DNA of 64,000 nt, taken from Isoetes taiwanensis (taxonomy: Eukaryota; Streptophyta; Lycopodiopsida; Isoetales; Isoetaceae). The position numbers and the translations under genes were made by a program. How positions within the stretch are numbered: position 1 is the first letter of the stretch; the number at the start of each line of letters is the position of its first letter. The notes under the pieces were generated by a model. It made no database searches. It was not told the origin of the DNA and worked only from the letters and a program-made list of their open reading frames with translations. The DNA is taken from NCBI GenBank assembly GCA_021234155.1, contig JAJEKV010000056.1:5330932-5394931 (forward strand), in the 5' to 3' direction. Positions 23,360-35,033 of this stretch are shown piece by piece.

Positions 23360-24466
23360 AATATAAGCATTGTGCACATCATTTAATTTCTTACCTATTT
23401 CTGGCTTCAAAGAGAGATAAAATGGCAAATGGACCTTCACCTTGCTTATCGTTTGGATGTAGCCAATCGAACATCAATTCGCTTGCTTTTTCCAATTCAA
23501 GAGGCAATCCTGAAGGCCCTTTCAAGCAAGTACTTGCTTATATACATGTCATTCAGGCATGTTGTAAGGCTAATGGTTGCCAATTGCTTATTACCTTATA
23601 TACCTAGAAAAATTATCCAGCCAGTCATGCTTCAGATTCTGACTACTATATTGATTGATATATTATGCAGTATGAAGTGCTGACATTATTGATGAACTTT
23701 AGCCATGAATTTACCTAAATATGAGAGGCCTTGCATAAAGGGCAGACAAAGACCACTTCCCTTCTCGGCACAGATTTTGGGATTGTTGCGCAAAGAGCAC
23801 ATTGATTTATTATGTAAGAACGAAACTTTGTGTATGTTAACGTATTCTAGCTTTGTGCCTAAAGGGCTGTCCAATCCCCTGATTACATATGTACTTCAAT
23901 CTAGCCTTACATTCTACATGGTGATTTTTTGCATATATGGTAGTCTTCATTTATCTAAAGTCCATTTGAAATCTTGAAACTCCAAGGAGATACAACATCA
24001 CACAATTTAAATTTTGTTCAAGAGAAGCACACATTTGCTTGCATTAATTCAATAGATGCCAGTTTTAGATAGATTCAAACTGCAAGTTCTCTTGCTGATA
24101 AAGATAGACAACCATATTTAGAGATGTCATTAGCAAATATTGAAATGGTTTTTGATTTGTATATAAGCTGCCACTATGTTACTTACCATTGCAATATTCC
24201 ACCTAAAGGGGAAGAGTGAATTTAATGTACCTTTTTTTTCAATTATTACCAAATTTCAAACATTTAAGTCTGATGCCACAATGCACCATAGCAAATGTGC
24301 CCTTTTTTTTCCAATTATTATCAATTTTGAACATTTAAGTATAAGGGCCACAATCCACCATAGCAAATGATGTGCCCTTTGTTTTAATCCAAATGTGGAA
24401 AAACAAAATGATACTTTTGAAAAACTATTCGACTTATCACAAAACGTTTTTTTGCAGCAAGTTGGA
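23360..24466. other. AT-rich DNA, no gene seen
   Basis: No domain is recognised. A direct repeat occurs near 24225-24365: a CCTTTTTTTTCAATTATTA block and a CACCATAGCAAATG block each appear twice. Confidence 0.4.
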
Positions 24467-24515
24467 GGAGAGAAATGTTCGCGGCGGCCATAAGGCCGCC
24501 GCGATAAATCTCTTG
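24467..24515. repeat. GC-rich foldback hairpin, right copy
   Basis: TCGCGGCGGCC (24479-24489) pairs perfectly with GGCCGCCGCGA (24494-24504) around an ATAA loop, with weaker pairing in the flanking GAGAGAAATG and ATAAATCTC. It is the partner of the hairpin at 21750-21797. Confidence 0.8.
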
Positions 24516-25123
24516 TAGAGCTAATCTATATGAGTTCCAATAGCTATGTGCCATCCCTCAATTCATGATAAAGCCTCTTTCGTTATTGAAAGTTGGATTC
24601 ATGTCTTCGTCTGCAATTTTCCTACGAAGAGGAGAGCTTGCGTAAGGTCAGGCACATAATGCACATTATAAATTTCTTTTTAAAAGGAAGATGATCATAT
24701 TGTAATGGTGAGCTAAGTTTACAGCATCAGAAGATCTTCATATTACACAGGGATCTACATGGTTACACAGTATATGAAGACTCAGAAACATGGGAACCTG
24801 AAACTTAACCTAAGTTGCTGAAGGAAAATTATCATGGTGCATAAGGTTAAAAGTTCCTAAGGTCGAAGTAAGGGAACTTAAGGCTTATTGTTTAATGGTT
24901 CGAAAAAACCCAAATGCTGTTTAAACAGCTAGCAAAGGACCAAGTTAGAAGGGATAAGCTTGAGGCGATTCTGGTGCCGGTTCATGTTGAATCGGTGCCG
25001 CATAAACCAATTATAAGAAGGATTAGATCATTGTGTATCTGAGATTAAGCAGTGCCGGATCCATGAATATATGGATGCCTGGGTTGTCGGTTTGATATAG
25101 TTTATTACAATGAATCTCGATGC
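24516..25123 (+). other. Flank of the gypsy insertion, probably part of the copia-A 5' LTR
   Basis: On the far side of the gypsy insertion (31431-31579) the sequence runs straight into the primer site of copia-A, so the copia 5' LTR should have been split and its left part should lie here. No 3' LTR survives for comparison, so the LTR start cannot be placed. Confidence 0.4.
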
Positions 25124-25128
25124 ATAGA
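25124..25128. repeat. Target-site duplication ATAGA, left
   Basis: ATAGA directly precedes the left LTR; the same five bases follow the right LTR. Confidence 0.9.
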
Positions 25129-26451
25129 TGTTACACGGCAAAAATTTTCCCTATGGAACAATCTCTGCCCGCGTGTTAACGCCGACTAGCTACCACCCGC
25201 ACCTTGGATCCCGGATCCCCCGCGCTAGTCTGAACGGCTTACTGCTATGTGAACTTACCACAGAGCCCGCGTTGTCACGCCGGTCAGTACCGCCCACACC
25301 GTGGATCCCTGATCCCCCACCTGACCTTTTGTTTGCTGTTCTCACAGCAACTCGGATTCTTCCAGAGAATCCTCCCTGGAAGGTTATCCACTGGCTAACA
25401 AGCCTAATTCCGCCCTGGCAGCACAATCTGCCTTGGGACTCTTACTACAGCCCCTGGCTGTAATTCCGACCTCAAGGCCCAAGCCTTGATCTGGCCCCTG
25501 GCAGCAATTCGACTGCAACCCGAATTCTTTGCAAGAATCCCCTTGGGTTAGCACCAGCCGGTTCCTTCTCAATTCAATCCTTAACAGTAGAAAACTGCCC
25601 TAGGACCACAAGCACAGCCTTAGGCTGCTATTTCGGCCTTGTGGGCCAAGCCACGAATCAAACAAAGATCAATCACGGCCTTGAGCTGCCAATCTGACCC
25701 TATGGGTCCGATGTTGATCCGGCTCTTGGCATAATCAAACTAACTGCCTTGGAACCACACCAATAGATTCGGAATCCAAATCTGAACTCCAATCTTAAAT
25801 CCTGAATTAGTTCATCAAGTATCACAGCAGAAATCCGGTTTCATATTCTGATCCTGGTTTTTCTTCCCTGTTCGATTTCGTTCCCTAAGCTTTATAGAAC
25901 TCCATCTGAAGTTAACTAACAGTTCTGGCAGACCAAAACTGGCCAGATTAGACCCTGATTCGACCCAAATCCAAGCTCTGGAGTTAACCCATCGATCTGG
26001 CAGGCCGGATCTTCATGCACAAATTCGTCTCCCTGATTTCATATCAGGCTTAAGACCCATCGAACCATTTTTAGCCACGTGTCACTTTAATGTTTCATTA
26101 AAAACCATAGCTAACTTTCTAACTTACATTTAAATAACATTTGCCCCTAGGGCCTTACATTAACATTAATAACTAATGTTAACCATGTAACTTTATGGGT
26201 CCTCTGCCCCGGTCAATCCCTGCTAACTCTTGCCGCGCTAATATTAATAATATTAGCTCCCCCTAGCGGACCATAACCCGCCGCTAGCCATTAATACCAT
26301 TTACCCCGCATCCCGTCGCTGTAGACTGATTACAGTCAACACGGCTCATTGAATCACAACTGCTCGGCAATCGCGACCAATAGTACCCCCGTGCTCATGG
26401 ACGTCCGTCAAGGGCCCGATTCTGGCTATGCCCTTGGGAGCAACTGTAACA
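25129..26451 (-). repeat. Gypsy 3' LTR (left copy), 1323 bp
   Basis: It begins TGTTACACGG and ends CTGTAACA. It is longer than the right LTR mainly because of small insertions, such as one near 25188 (ACCACCCGCACC). It contains a near-palindrome GCTAATATTA-A-TAATATTAGC at about 26236, also present in the other LTR. Confidence 0.95.
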
Positions 26452-27400
26452 TTCCTTCCCCTCCTTTTGGACCTTGCCCACAAGGTTGATCCTTTAGATG
26501 AGGGGAACTACTGCACAAATTCCTCCTCTCCCTGGTGGCATCCTCAGGAGACTGGTCCTGCCACTGAACCCGATGTTCTACCGCATCCCTATTGCGCAGT
26601 TGCCGAACTCTTTTATCCAAAAGACGTTCTGGCGTTCCAGAGGAGTTTAAGATGATCAGTATACTTTGCGGACTAACCACGTTAGCGGTATCCAGTATAA
26701 CCCTCTTCAGCTGACTTACAGGAAACACAGGATGGATCCCTACTTCCTGTGGTAAGTTCAACTCGTATGCTGTTTTCTCCGATCCTTTTAGCACCTAAAA
26801 GATCCAGCATACCACGGAGTAAGTTTAGGCACCCGATTCTTAATGCCGAAAGATAAACGACCCGTAAGTAAACGTGATCAGCTTTCGCATAAGAGACATC
26901 TTGTCTATGCTGCTTAGCAGACGCTCGTGCCCTATCTTGAGCTTTTCGCAATGCTTGCTTGCACTGCCGCAGGATTGCATCTATATCATGCAGCATGTGT
27001 ATTCAACTTTGATTCTAGGGTGCTTATGCATATCAGAATAAGCCCTTGGGTTTCGGCCCATCATAGCCATAAAGGAAGTCATCCGAATCCCCATATGACG
27101 GCTATTATTATAAGCGAACACTAGATAGGGTAAATACTCCTTCTATCTAGGCTGCTTCTCGTGGACTAAACTTCGCAACATGTCCTCTAAGATCATGTTT
27201 ATATGCTCAGTTTGCCCATCTGTATGTGGATGATTACCACTACTCATGTATAATCGGATCCTCAATCCTTTCATGAGATCCCTCCAGAAGTGACCCGTGA
27301 ACTTAGTGACTCGATCACTTACAATGGACAAGGGAATATGCACTGCTACGTCATGCCCCGTAGCCTCCCTTTTCATGCTATAACGTAGCATACTTGGTTA
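26425..27400 (-). pseudogene. Gypsy integrase remnants
   Basis: Minus-strand pieces read the catalytic core SDRVTKFTGHFWRDLMKGL and HPHTDGQTEHINMILEDML (27391-27143), a C-terminal part with RKAQDRARASAKQHRQDVS (26996-26682), and ELNLPQEVGIHPVFPVSQLK (26794-26426). The catalytic Asp and Glu of the core are partly visible. The pieces lie in different frames. No chromodomain is apparent. Confidence 0.85.
26452..26468 (-). other. Polypurine tract of the gypsy element
   Basis: On the minus strand AAGGAGGGGAAGGAA directly abuts the 3' LTR, the expected position for plus-strand priming. Confidence 0.75.
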
Positions 27401-27544
27401 ACTGATCCACTATTACCAAAATCTGAGTATGTTACCTAGCAGCTCTAGCTAATACGACTATGAAGTCCATACTCACGCTTTCCCAGCGTTCATTTGGTAT
27501 AGGGAGAGGCTGCAACAATCCCGAAGTTTTCCCATGATCCGCCT

Positions 27545-28560
27545 TCACCGCTTGCCTCGCTTAATTCTTGATAATGCATCGGCAACTGGATTATTTTTGC
27601 CCAGCGTATGCTCAATGGAAAAATGGAACTCATGGAGGAAGTCTAGCCACCTAGCCTGTCTCGGGCTAATTTCGGCTTGACTTTGCAAAGAACCCCCAGG
27701 TTTATGGTCAGTATCGACGATAAACTTGCGGGGCTCTTGGCTCGTCCCACTACGTAAGTAGTGCCTCCATGTCCGTAACACATGTACAATGCTAGCAACT
27801 CTTGCTCAGTCTTTGGTGTGATGGTGATGCGTGCCAAAAATTCAGTCTATCTGGTTTCACTTCCAATCCTAGTTCCTCGATAAGTTGCATAATTCCTTTT
27901 TGCAGGACTTGGTTTTTGACTTTTATAAGCCACTACGTAACCCTGCTGCATTAGTACTGCTCCTAACACTTGGCCACAAGCGTCAGTATAGACCTCAAAT
28001 GCCTGATTCAATTTCGGCACTTCTAGCACAGGACTGCTCACTAGCAATTCCTTAACGCGCTGAAACGCCTCATGCTGCTCTCTCCCCCACACAAAATCGT
28101 GATCTTTTTCCAAAAGATCGGTGAGAGGAGCAACAACTTTTAGAAAATCTAGGTACAAATTTACGCTAGTACGTGGCTAACCGCAGAAAACTGCGTAACT
28201 CTGACAAGTTTTCCGGTGGGAGCCATTGCTGTACCACTTGTACCGTGGCAGAATCTGATGATATCCATTATGGAGGTCGATCTTGGCAAACCATTAGGTA
28301 CTCGCAAGATGATCCAGAATATCATCAACGCGGGTAATCTATGCTCATTCGCATAGTACCGTCTGTTTTCTTAACAAGCAAAACGGGACTCGCAAAAGGT
28401 GATTTATTTGGTCGTACAAAACCTTTGCTTAACAATTCGCACACTTGCTTTTTAGCCTCTTCAAGTTGTAGAGGACTAAGAGGATAGGGAGCACGCATCT
28501 ATTGGCTTAACCCCCGGTTCAAGCACAATTTTATGCTCAACCCTTGAGAAGGTGGTGGCC
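27545..28560 (-). pseudogene. Gypsy reverse transcriptase and RNase H, palm deleted
   Basis: RT starts with SPFASPVLLVKKTDGTMRMS (about 28400-28330) and the motif A region DLHNGYHQI (about 28280), then jumps straight to VQQWLPPENLSELRSFLRLA and PLTDLLEKDHDFVW (28158-28080). The segment with the LPFGL and YLDD motifs is missing, an internal deletion. RNase H follows, with YTDACGQVLGAVL and TDHK...ARWLDFLHEFHFSIEH...NPVADALSR (27781-27545). It cannot encode a working polymerase. Confidence 0.85.
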
Positions 28561-29398
28561 TTTACGGCAACTCTCTTCTGGGAACACGTCTTTAAATCTT
28601 TCCAAAAGATTTCGTAATTCGTGATTTACATCTGAACGTAGTTCAATGTTTACATCCATAAAATTACAAGACCCAACCATGTCATCATCCGGCATGGTAT
28701 CTATTAAGAACGAACTATATTCTTACATGCAATTCCCGATTGCATTGTTTTCTAAACACGGACTTGTAAGAGTCCTAAGAATATAATCAAAATGCCCTTA
28801 AATTGCCCGAGGCAATTACATGGCTTAAACCTTTAAAGGTTTACATGACTTGGAATTATTCCTTGATCGTGAGTAATTCCTAGTCATTAAGGGTCTTCCC
28901 TAGATTTACTTCAAAATGTCGAACATGCAACTTTCCACTTAGATAGCAATATCTATTTCCCCATACGAATTTGGTCCACTAAGTCGACCCTGTCGCTTAG
29001 CCAAAATTCTTATGGTTTTAATCCTTTTTCATACGACCTTAACTAGGTGCGTACTAGGATTAATTTTAAGATGTCAATATATTCCAATATCCTTCCCATC
29101 TTGTAAGTTTTGTATATTACCAAATAAACTTACTCAAATTATAATTGCACTTATTGCATTATAACCTAAAATTGAGATATACAAAATTAAAAACATACCT
29201 TACTATAGTTCCTTGAACTATTTCTGATACTTACATCCAACAGTTTTCCAACTGTCCATCACTTGTGCCTATAAGTAAATAAAAGAAAATTATCTAAGTA
29301 ACAAAATCAAATTTTGTTATTAGTTTTTTATTCTCGAGAACTTTACTATAGTTCCCAATCAAGCCCCTAAGGTAACTTGATTAAATATTAGGACAATT
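28561..29398 (-). other. Gypsy internal region without recognisable coding
   Basis: The protease region should lie here, but I see no clean DSGA-type motif. The sequence is AT-rich and looks deleted and mutated. Confidence 0.4.
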
Positions 29399-30105
29399 CT
29401 ATACATCATGCTCTCTTGTCCCACAACCCAGACAAGGTTTATCCATATTAACCCCGTTAATACTATCATGTTCCTTAGAACTACTCAGAACTTCCCGTCT
29501 TGGTTGAGAACTGGAATTGTGCCCATAACAACTACTCGAACAACCCAGTTGTTCTTCGTCTTTTACACTAGACCTTCTGCTTGGTTGACTGCATATGCAA
29601 GCATAAAATACTGTTGTATCCAAATCCCTCGGATGCAGCCTTTTAAGCTTCATTTTAAGTGCAGTGTCATTTATGCCCCGCATAAAATAAAAAACCTGAC
29701 TTTCATCATCCAGAGGCCGAACAATTGCAAGCAGCTTCCGAAACTCCTGCTCATAGGTTCTTAATTCCCCAGTTTGTTGCAAACTATGCAACTAACGATA
29801 AGCCAGAAAAGTTCATTCAAGCAATCAAAACTTCCTTGGGAAGGGACTTGTGAAGAAATACCTTTGGTATCCTCTTCCAGTACTTCAGCAACTAATCCGC
29901 ATTGCTTAGTAACTAATTTATTGACTTCTTGTTCAATGGACGCCATCTTTCCTTGAAGACATGCTAGGTTCTCAGCCAGCTCCTGGACTGAAACACTTTC
30001 AAGTTCCCGCTTCTCCATTTCCCATGTGGTTTGGAAGACAGAACTTTTCTCATCCATTTCCGCTATCAAGTCTAGATTTTTCCAGAAAACTAGATTCACA
30101 GCCAC
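29399..30105 (-). pseudogene. Gypsy gag
   Basis: 30105-29761 reads a helical start with ELAENLACLQGKMASIEQEV. 29791-29399 reads the gag core LRTYEQEFRKLLAIVRPLDD and SQVFYFMRGINDTALKMKLK, ending in a partial zinc knuckle CLGCGTREHD. The two overlap in different frames, and much of the gag N-terminal half is absent. Confidence 0.8.
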
Positions 30106-30115
30106 AGCACCACAA

Positions 30116-30126
30116 CTCTGATACCA
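30116..30126 (-). other. Gypsy primer-binding site (initiator tRNA-Met type)
   Basis: Minus strand TGGTATCAGAG, one base from the end of the 5' LTR. It is complementary to the 3' end of plant initiator tRNA-Met. Confidence 0.9.
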
Positions 30127-30127
30127 C

Positions 30128-31425
30128 TGTTACACGGCAAAATTTTTCCCTATGGAACAATCTCTGCCCGCGTGTTAACGCCGACTAGCTGGATCTCGGA
30201 TCCCCCGCGCTAGTCTTAACGGCTTACTGCTATGTGAACTTACCACAGAGCCCGCGTTGTCACGCCGGTCAGTACCGCCCACACCGTGGATCCCTGATCC
30301 CCCACCTGACCTTTTGTTTGCTGTTCTCACATCAACTCGGATTCTTCCAGAGAATCCTCCCTGGAAGGTTATCCATTGGCTAACAAGCCTAATTCCGCCC
30401 TGGCAGCACAATCTGCCTTGGGACTATTACTACAACCCCTGGCTGTAATTCCGACCTGAAGGCCCAAGCCTTGATCTGGCCCCTGGCAGCAATTCGACTG
30501 CAACCCGAATTCTTTGCAAAAATCCCCTTGGGTTAGCACCAGCCGGTTCCTTCCCAATTCAATCCTTGACAGTAGAAAACTACCCTAGGATCACAAGCAC
30601 AGCCTTAGGCTGCTATTTCGGCCTTGTGGGCCAAGCCACGAATCAAACAAAGATCAATCACAGCCTTGAGCTGCCAATCCGACCCTATGGGTCCGATGCT
30701 GATCCGGCTCTTGGCAGAATCAAACTGCCTTGGAACCACAGCAATAGATTCGGAATCCAAATCCGAACTCCAATCTTAAATCATGAATTAGTTCATCAAG
30801 TATCACAGCAGAAATCCGGTTTCATATTCTGTTTTTCTTCCCTGTTCGATTTCGTTCCCTAAGCTTTATAGAACTTCATCTGGAGTTAACTAACAGTTCT
30901 GGCAGACCAAAACCGGCTAGATCAGGCCCTGATTCGACCCAAATCCAAGCTCTGGAGTTAACCCATCGATCTGGCAGGCCGGATCTTCATGCACGAATTC
31001 GTCTCCCTGATTTCATATCAGGCTTAAGACCCATCGAACCATTTTTAGCCATGTGTCACTTTAATGTTTCATTAAAAACCGTAGCTAAGTTTCTAACTTA
31101 CATTTAAATAACATTTGCCCCTAGGGCCTTACATTAGCATTAATAACTAATGTTAACCATGTAACTTTATGGGTCCTCTGCCCCGGTCAATCCCTGCTAG
31201 CTCTTGCCGCGCTAATATTAATAATATTAGCGCCCCCTAGCGGACCATTACCCGCCGCTAGCCATTAATACCATTTACCCCGCATCCCGTCACCGTAGGC
31301 TGATTACAGTCAACACGGCCCATTAAATCACAACTGCCCGGCAATCGCGACCAATAGTACCCACGTGCTCATGGACGTCCGTCAAGGGCCCAATTCCGGT
31401 TATGCCCTTGGGAGCACATGTAACA
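30128..31425 (-). repeat. Gypsy 5' LTR (right copy), 1298 bp
   Basis: Near-identical to the left LTR from TGTTACACGG to GTAACA, with scattered substitutions and small indels. Confidence 0.95.
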
Positions 31426-31430
31426 ATAGA
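31426..31430. repeat. Target-site duplication ATAGA, right
   Basis: An exact copy of 25124-25128. Confidence 0.9.
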
Positions 31431-31580
31431 CCATTGCTACAATGTTCAAATATTGAATTTTAATAGTCTAAAGGCTTACATTAATCCAAAGGTTGTAATA
31501 AACTTTGTGTAAGTTGTGATGTGAATTGGCTAAAGGGAAATTGAATATTGAATGATCTGTTTCTAATTAAACTCTATCAG

Positions 31581-31592
31581 TGGTATCAGAGC
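31581..31592 (+). other. Copia-A primer-binding site
   Basis: TGGTATCAGAGC, complementary to the 3' end of plant initiator tRNA-Met. Confidence 0.9.
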
Positions 31593-31602
31593 CAGGTTCA
31601 AG

Positions 31603-32838
31603 ATGGCAAGTCGGTTTGGAGCATCATTATTAAGTGGCATTAAAGTATACGAAGGTGGTCCAGGTTTCTAGATCTGGAAAGAACAAATGAAGAATGTGTT
31701 AGAAACTGAAAACTTGTGGGATTTGTTGGATGAATCTAATGTTTCATCAAGTGTGGTTGCGGGTAGAAGAGAGAGCACTCTTCTGACAGTGGTGCAACTG
31801 AAGGAGAAAGTGGAGGTAACAGGCAACTGGCCAAAGTCAAGGAAGCCTATGCTATATTGACTAGCAAAGTAGGAGCCTCAATTTTGCTCAAGGTAAAGGG
31901 GAAAGTCTCCAGGAGAAATATGGAAATATTTGCTTAAGAATTTTGAGGAAAAATCATCTTCTCAAATAGATATCCTTGATAAAGAGCTCAGGAAATTAAA
32001 GCTCAAAGAGGAAGATGATCTTACTAAATTTTTCTCAAAGTTTGATAACATAGTGGCAGATTTGGAGGGTGCTGGAGTTTTGTTGACTGAACAACAAAAA
32101 TTGTTGCATGTGGCTAGAGCTGTGGCAGGAAATAGGCAGTTAGCTACATTAATCAGAAATGTAGCAAAAACAAGGGAGGCAGCAGAAGAAATGATCAGAA
32201 CTGAATTCTAGCAGCATAAGGTACTGTCAGAAACTGATGATGACAATGTAGAAGTGTTATTTACAGGAAAGGGGAAATATAGAGCAAATAAATCAAGTGA
32301 CTCAAAGGGAAAAGGGCAAATTGGCCCTTGTTATCATTGTAAGGCACATGGCCACTTAAAAGCTGACTGTCTTAAGTTAAAGGAAGTGGAATGCTACAAC
32401 TGTGGGGGGAAAGGGCACTTTGCAAATAGATGTGCTAGCAGCAAAAGAGGGAGAGGCAACAGAGGAAAGGGACCATATAGAGGACGAGATAAGGAGATCA
32501 AAGGGCAGAGTTCTACTGTGAACTTGACTCAAGAAATGGAGGAAGAAACAAGTGAAGAAGATGAGGATGCTGAGGTAAACAATTCTGAAACTTTTTCATG
32601 CTCTAGCAAAGGAACTAACATTTCAAATGATCTATTAATTCTAGATAGTGGAGCAGAGAAAATAGTGACAGGCTCAGCCAAAATCTTGAAAAATAAGGAT
32701 GAAGGAAGGAAGGGATATGTCAAGCTTGGAAATGGGAAACTCCCTAAGTGTGCAATGTGCTGGTATCTTAGAGATTTTCGATTTGGAAAGGAAGGCAGTA
32801 GAACTAAAAGATGTTTTGTGTGTACCAAGTTTAGTTAG
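31603..32838 (+). pseudogene. Copia-A gag and protease
   Basis: Gag opens MASRFGASLLSGIKVYEG at 31603 and is quickly interrupted by stops. It resumes at 31930 with DDLTKFFSKFDNIVADLEGA. Two CCHC knuckles follow: CYHCKAHGHLKADC and CYNCGGKGHFANRC (about 32330-32432). The protease active site DSGA is at about 32644, with an unusual AEKIVTGS in place of the usual ASxHMTG. An acidic linker rich in Glu lies between. Confidence 0.85.
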
Positions 32839-33000
32839 AAACTTAATTTCCATAAGTCAATTAGTAGACATGGGATATACTGTCAATTTTGACAGACATC
32901 AATGTACTATTCTACTTGGAAATGAAATTAAGTTTTTTGGGAAAAGAATTGGAATCTTTTTGGCATTGAAAACAATTGTTTACCAGCAGTAAATGCTGTT

Positions 33001-34096
33001 GTAGTAACAGATCTTAGCATGTGGCATCAAAGATTATCATGCAAGCAACAAATACATCAAACAGATGATTGAACAGGGATTAATTGAGGCAAAGGATTGC
33101 AATGAAAATACAAGGAGCTGTCTTGGATGTATGATGGGAAAACATACAAGATTACCTTTCAAAAAATCACAAAAGAGGGCAAAAGAGATTCTGGAAATTG
33201 TACATACAGACCTAACAAAAGATGAAGCTTTTGGAGCATTCAAAGAATTCTTAGTAGAAACAGAACTTGAAACTGGAAAAAGAATCAAGTGCTTGAGATC
33301 TGATAGGGGAAGGGACTTTATTTCTGCTGAGTTCAAAAAATATTGCAAAAGCAGCATTAAAAGGCAATTAACTTGCAGATTCTCACCACAACAGAATGGT
33401 GTGGCCGAGAGAAAGAATAGGACAATTTTAAATGTTGTAAGAGCTATGCTCAAGCATACTGGCTTGCCAAATTATCTTTGGGAAGAGACAACTAAAACTG
33501 CTGTAGAAATTCAGAATATGTTGCCATCTTCTAGTGTCAATGGTGCTCTGCCACATAAGCTTTGGTGTGAGACAACACCTAATTTTGAAAAGCTAAAGGT
33601 TTATGGATGTCTTGGTTTCATTCATATTCCTAAGGAACAAAGGAGAAAACTCGATGACATGGCAAAGATTGGATACTTGGTGGGATATGATGATCAATCA
33701 AAAGCATATAGGATGTTTGATCCAGAAAAAAGAAAAATAGTAATAAGCAGAGATGTAGTATTTGATGAATATCAAATTTACAAGGATCACAAAGCAGCAG
33801 CTGCTGTGACAAAGCATGAAGAGCATAAGTTAGAAGAGATACCAACAAAAGAAAACCCTGATATTATTGATGATGATGATCATGATACTAATCCTGTTGA
33901 TTTGCAGGGACATAAAGCAGCTGATGCACAATTAAATGAAGGTGCCTCCATTCAAGACATAGATGAAGAAAACATGCAGGATATAAATGAAGAAGTACAA
34001 CAAAGAAGGAGAAAGGGCATTCAAATTCTACAAGATGAAGCTAAGGTAAATTCTGAATTATATGGAGGGATGCATCTGAAAGAAGTAAGAGATTAA
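33001..34096 (+). pseudogene. Copia-A integrase
   Basis: The pre-integrase Cys pair is SCLGCMMGKHTRLPF. The first catalytic Asp is in IVHTDLTKDEA, but the normal sequence between it and the second Asp (RSDRGRDF) is shortened by several tens of residues. The catalytic Glu lies in QQNGVAERKNRTI. The C-terminal part carries KVYGCLGFIHIP and KIGYLVGYDDQSKAYR. The internal shortening would disable it. Confidence 0.85.
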
Positions 34097-34137
34097 AACA
34101 AAGTTTTGCTGAAATAAATCTAACTGAAATATTAGCT

Positions 34138-34754
34138 ATGATAGACTTTGAAGTACCTAAGTATTATGATGAGGCAGTAAAAGGAAGCGAGTCAAAAAAT
34201 TGGAAAATAGCCATGGAAGAAGAACTAAATGCATTCAAGGGGATAGAAACATTTGAATTAGTTGACTTGCCAAGGGGGAGAAAAGCAGTAGGCTGCAAAT
34301 GGATATACAAGATCAAACAAGGAACAAAAGAACATTCTATAAAATATAAAGCCAGATTGGTTGCTCAAGGCTTTACTCAAAAAAGGGGAATTGATTATGA
34401 AGATACCTTTTCTCCTATAGTAAAAATGGCGAGCATAAGGATGTTGTTAGCAATGGCAAACTCCAAGGATTTAGAAGTACATCACATGGATGTCACCACT
34501 GCCTTCCTAAATGTTAAATTGGAGGAAGAAGTGTATATGAAGCAGCCCCCTGGTTTTGAGCAAGGGAGAGATAAAGTATGGAAGTTGAAAAGAGCTGTAT
34601 ATGGACTGAAACAATCACCCAGACAATGGTACATGTGTATGGATAATTATTTAAGTGAACAAGGTTTTCTTAAGCTCAAAGATGATGGTAACTTGTACAT
34701 GTTTAAGGAAGGTTCAGAATTTTGCTATATTGCCCTATATGTTGATGACTACAA
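34138..34754 (+). pseudogene. Copia-A reverse transcriptase, cut after YVDD
   Basis: Typical copia RT: AVGCKWIYKIKQG, YKARLVAQGFTQ, motif A HHMDVTTAFLNVKLEEEVYM, AVYGLKQSPRQWY and YVDD (codons 34738-34749). The sequence then passes into the LTR of copia-B. Confidence 0.9.
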
Positions 34755-35033
34755 TGATAACAGTAAATAGCTAATGACAATGATGGTAACTCAAATCACA
34801 ACTTGATATGGAAATAAAAGGCGAGAACTGGAAGGAGAGTTTGATGCTGCTTACTTGCTTCCAAATGTCGTGAGCTATTTATACTAGTGGCTCACAACGG
34901 TTGATGCTGAAAATAGAATAAGGAATCTGCTATATTTGGAAACTTCTGAACGCGGGAGGATTTTTAACTGCTCCTTTGATCATGAGAAAGCATGGGATTC
35001 TCTAACACTGTAGTGATTAGAATAATCCAATCA
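34755..35033 (-). repeat. Copia-B 3' LTR (inferred limits)
   Basis: Inferred from the TGAT/ATCA ends, the adjacent AGTGGGGG tract on the minus strand (about 35036-35043), and the abrupt end of copia-A coding. No second LTR is available for proof. Confidence 0.6.

Larger units (their letters stand above)
25129..31425 (-). mobile_element. Ty3/gypsy LTR retrotransposon, structurally complete, coding-defective
   Basis: Two LTRs (25129-26451 and 30128-31425), TG...CA ends with TGTTAC/GTAACA, a 5-bp duplication ATAGA, a minus-strand primer site TGGTATCAGAG and a purine tract beside the 3' LTR. Gene order on the minus strand is gag, RT, RNase H, integrase, which is diagnostic of Ty3/gypsy. The internal region is short (3.7 kb) and full of stops and deletions. 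Confidence 0.95.
31431..34754 (+). mobile_element. Ty1/copia element A (end of 5' LTR, PBS, gag-pol), truncated
   Basis: The 5' LTR end (..TATCA at 31579) is followed after one base by the primer site at 31581-31592. Gag, protease, integrase and RT follow in copia order (integrase before RT). The element stops 5 bases after its YVDD codons, where copia-B begins, so the rest of RT, RNase H and the 3' LTR are lost. Several frame breaks are present. Confidence 0.92.

Noticed and set aside
24467-24530. Helitron 3' end (hairpin followed by CTAA)
   Set aside because: The CTRR-like end is about 20 bases from the hairpin rather than the usual 10-12, the left copy lacks it, and no Rep/helicase sequence is seen.
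25129-31425. Plus-strand frames within the gypsy LTRs (for example 25128-25463 and 30257-30448)
   Set aside because: Present in both LTRs as non-coding repeats; no start context or homology.
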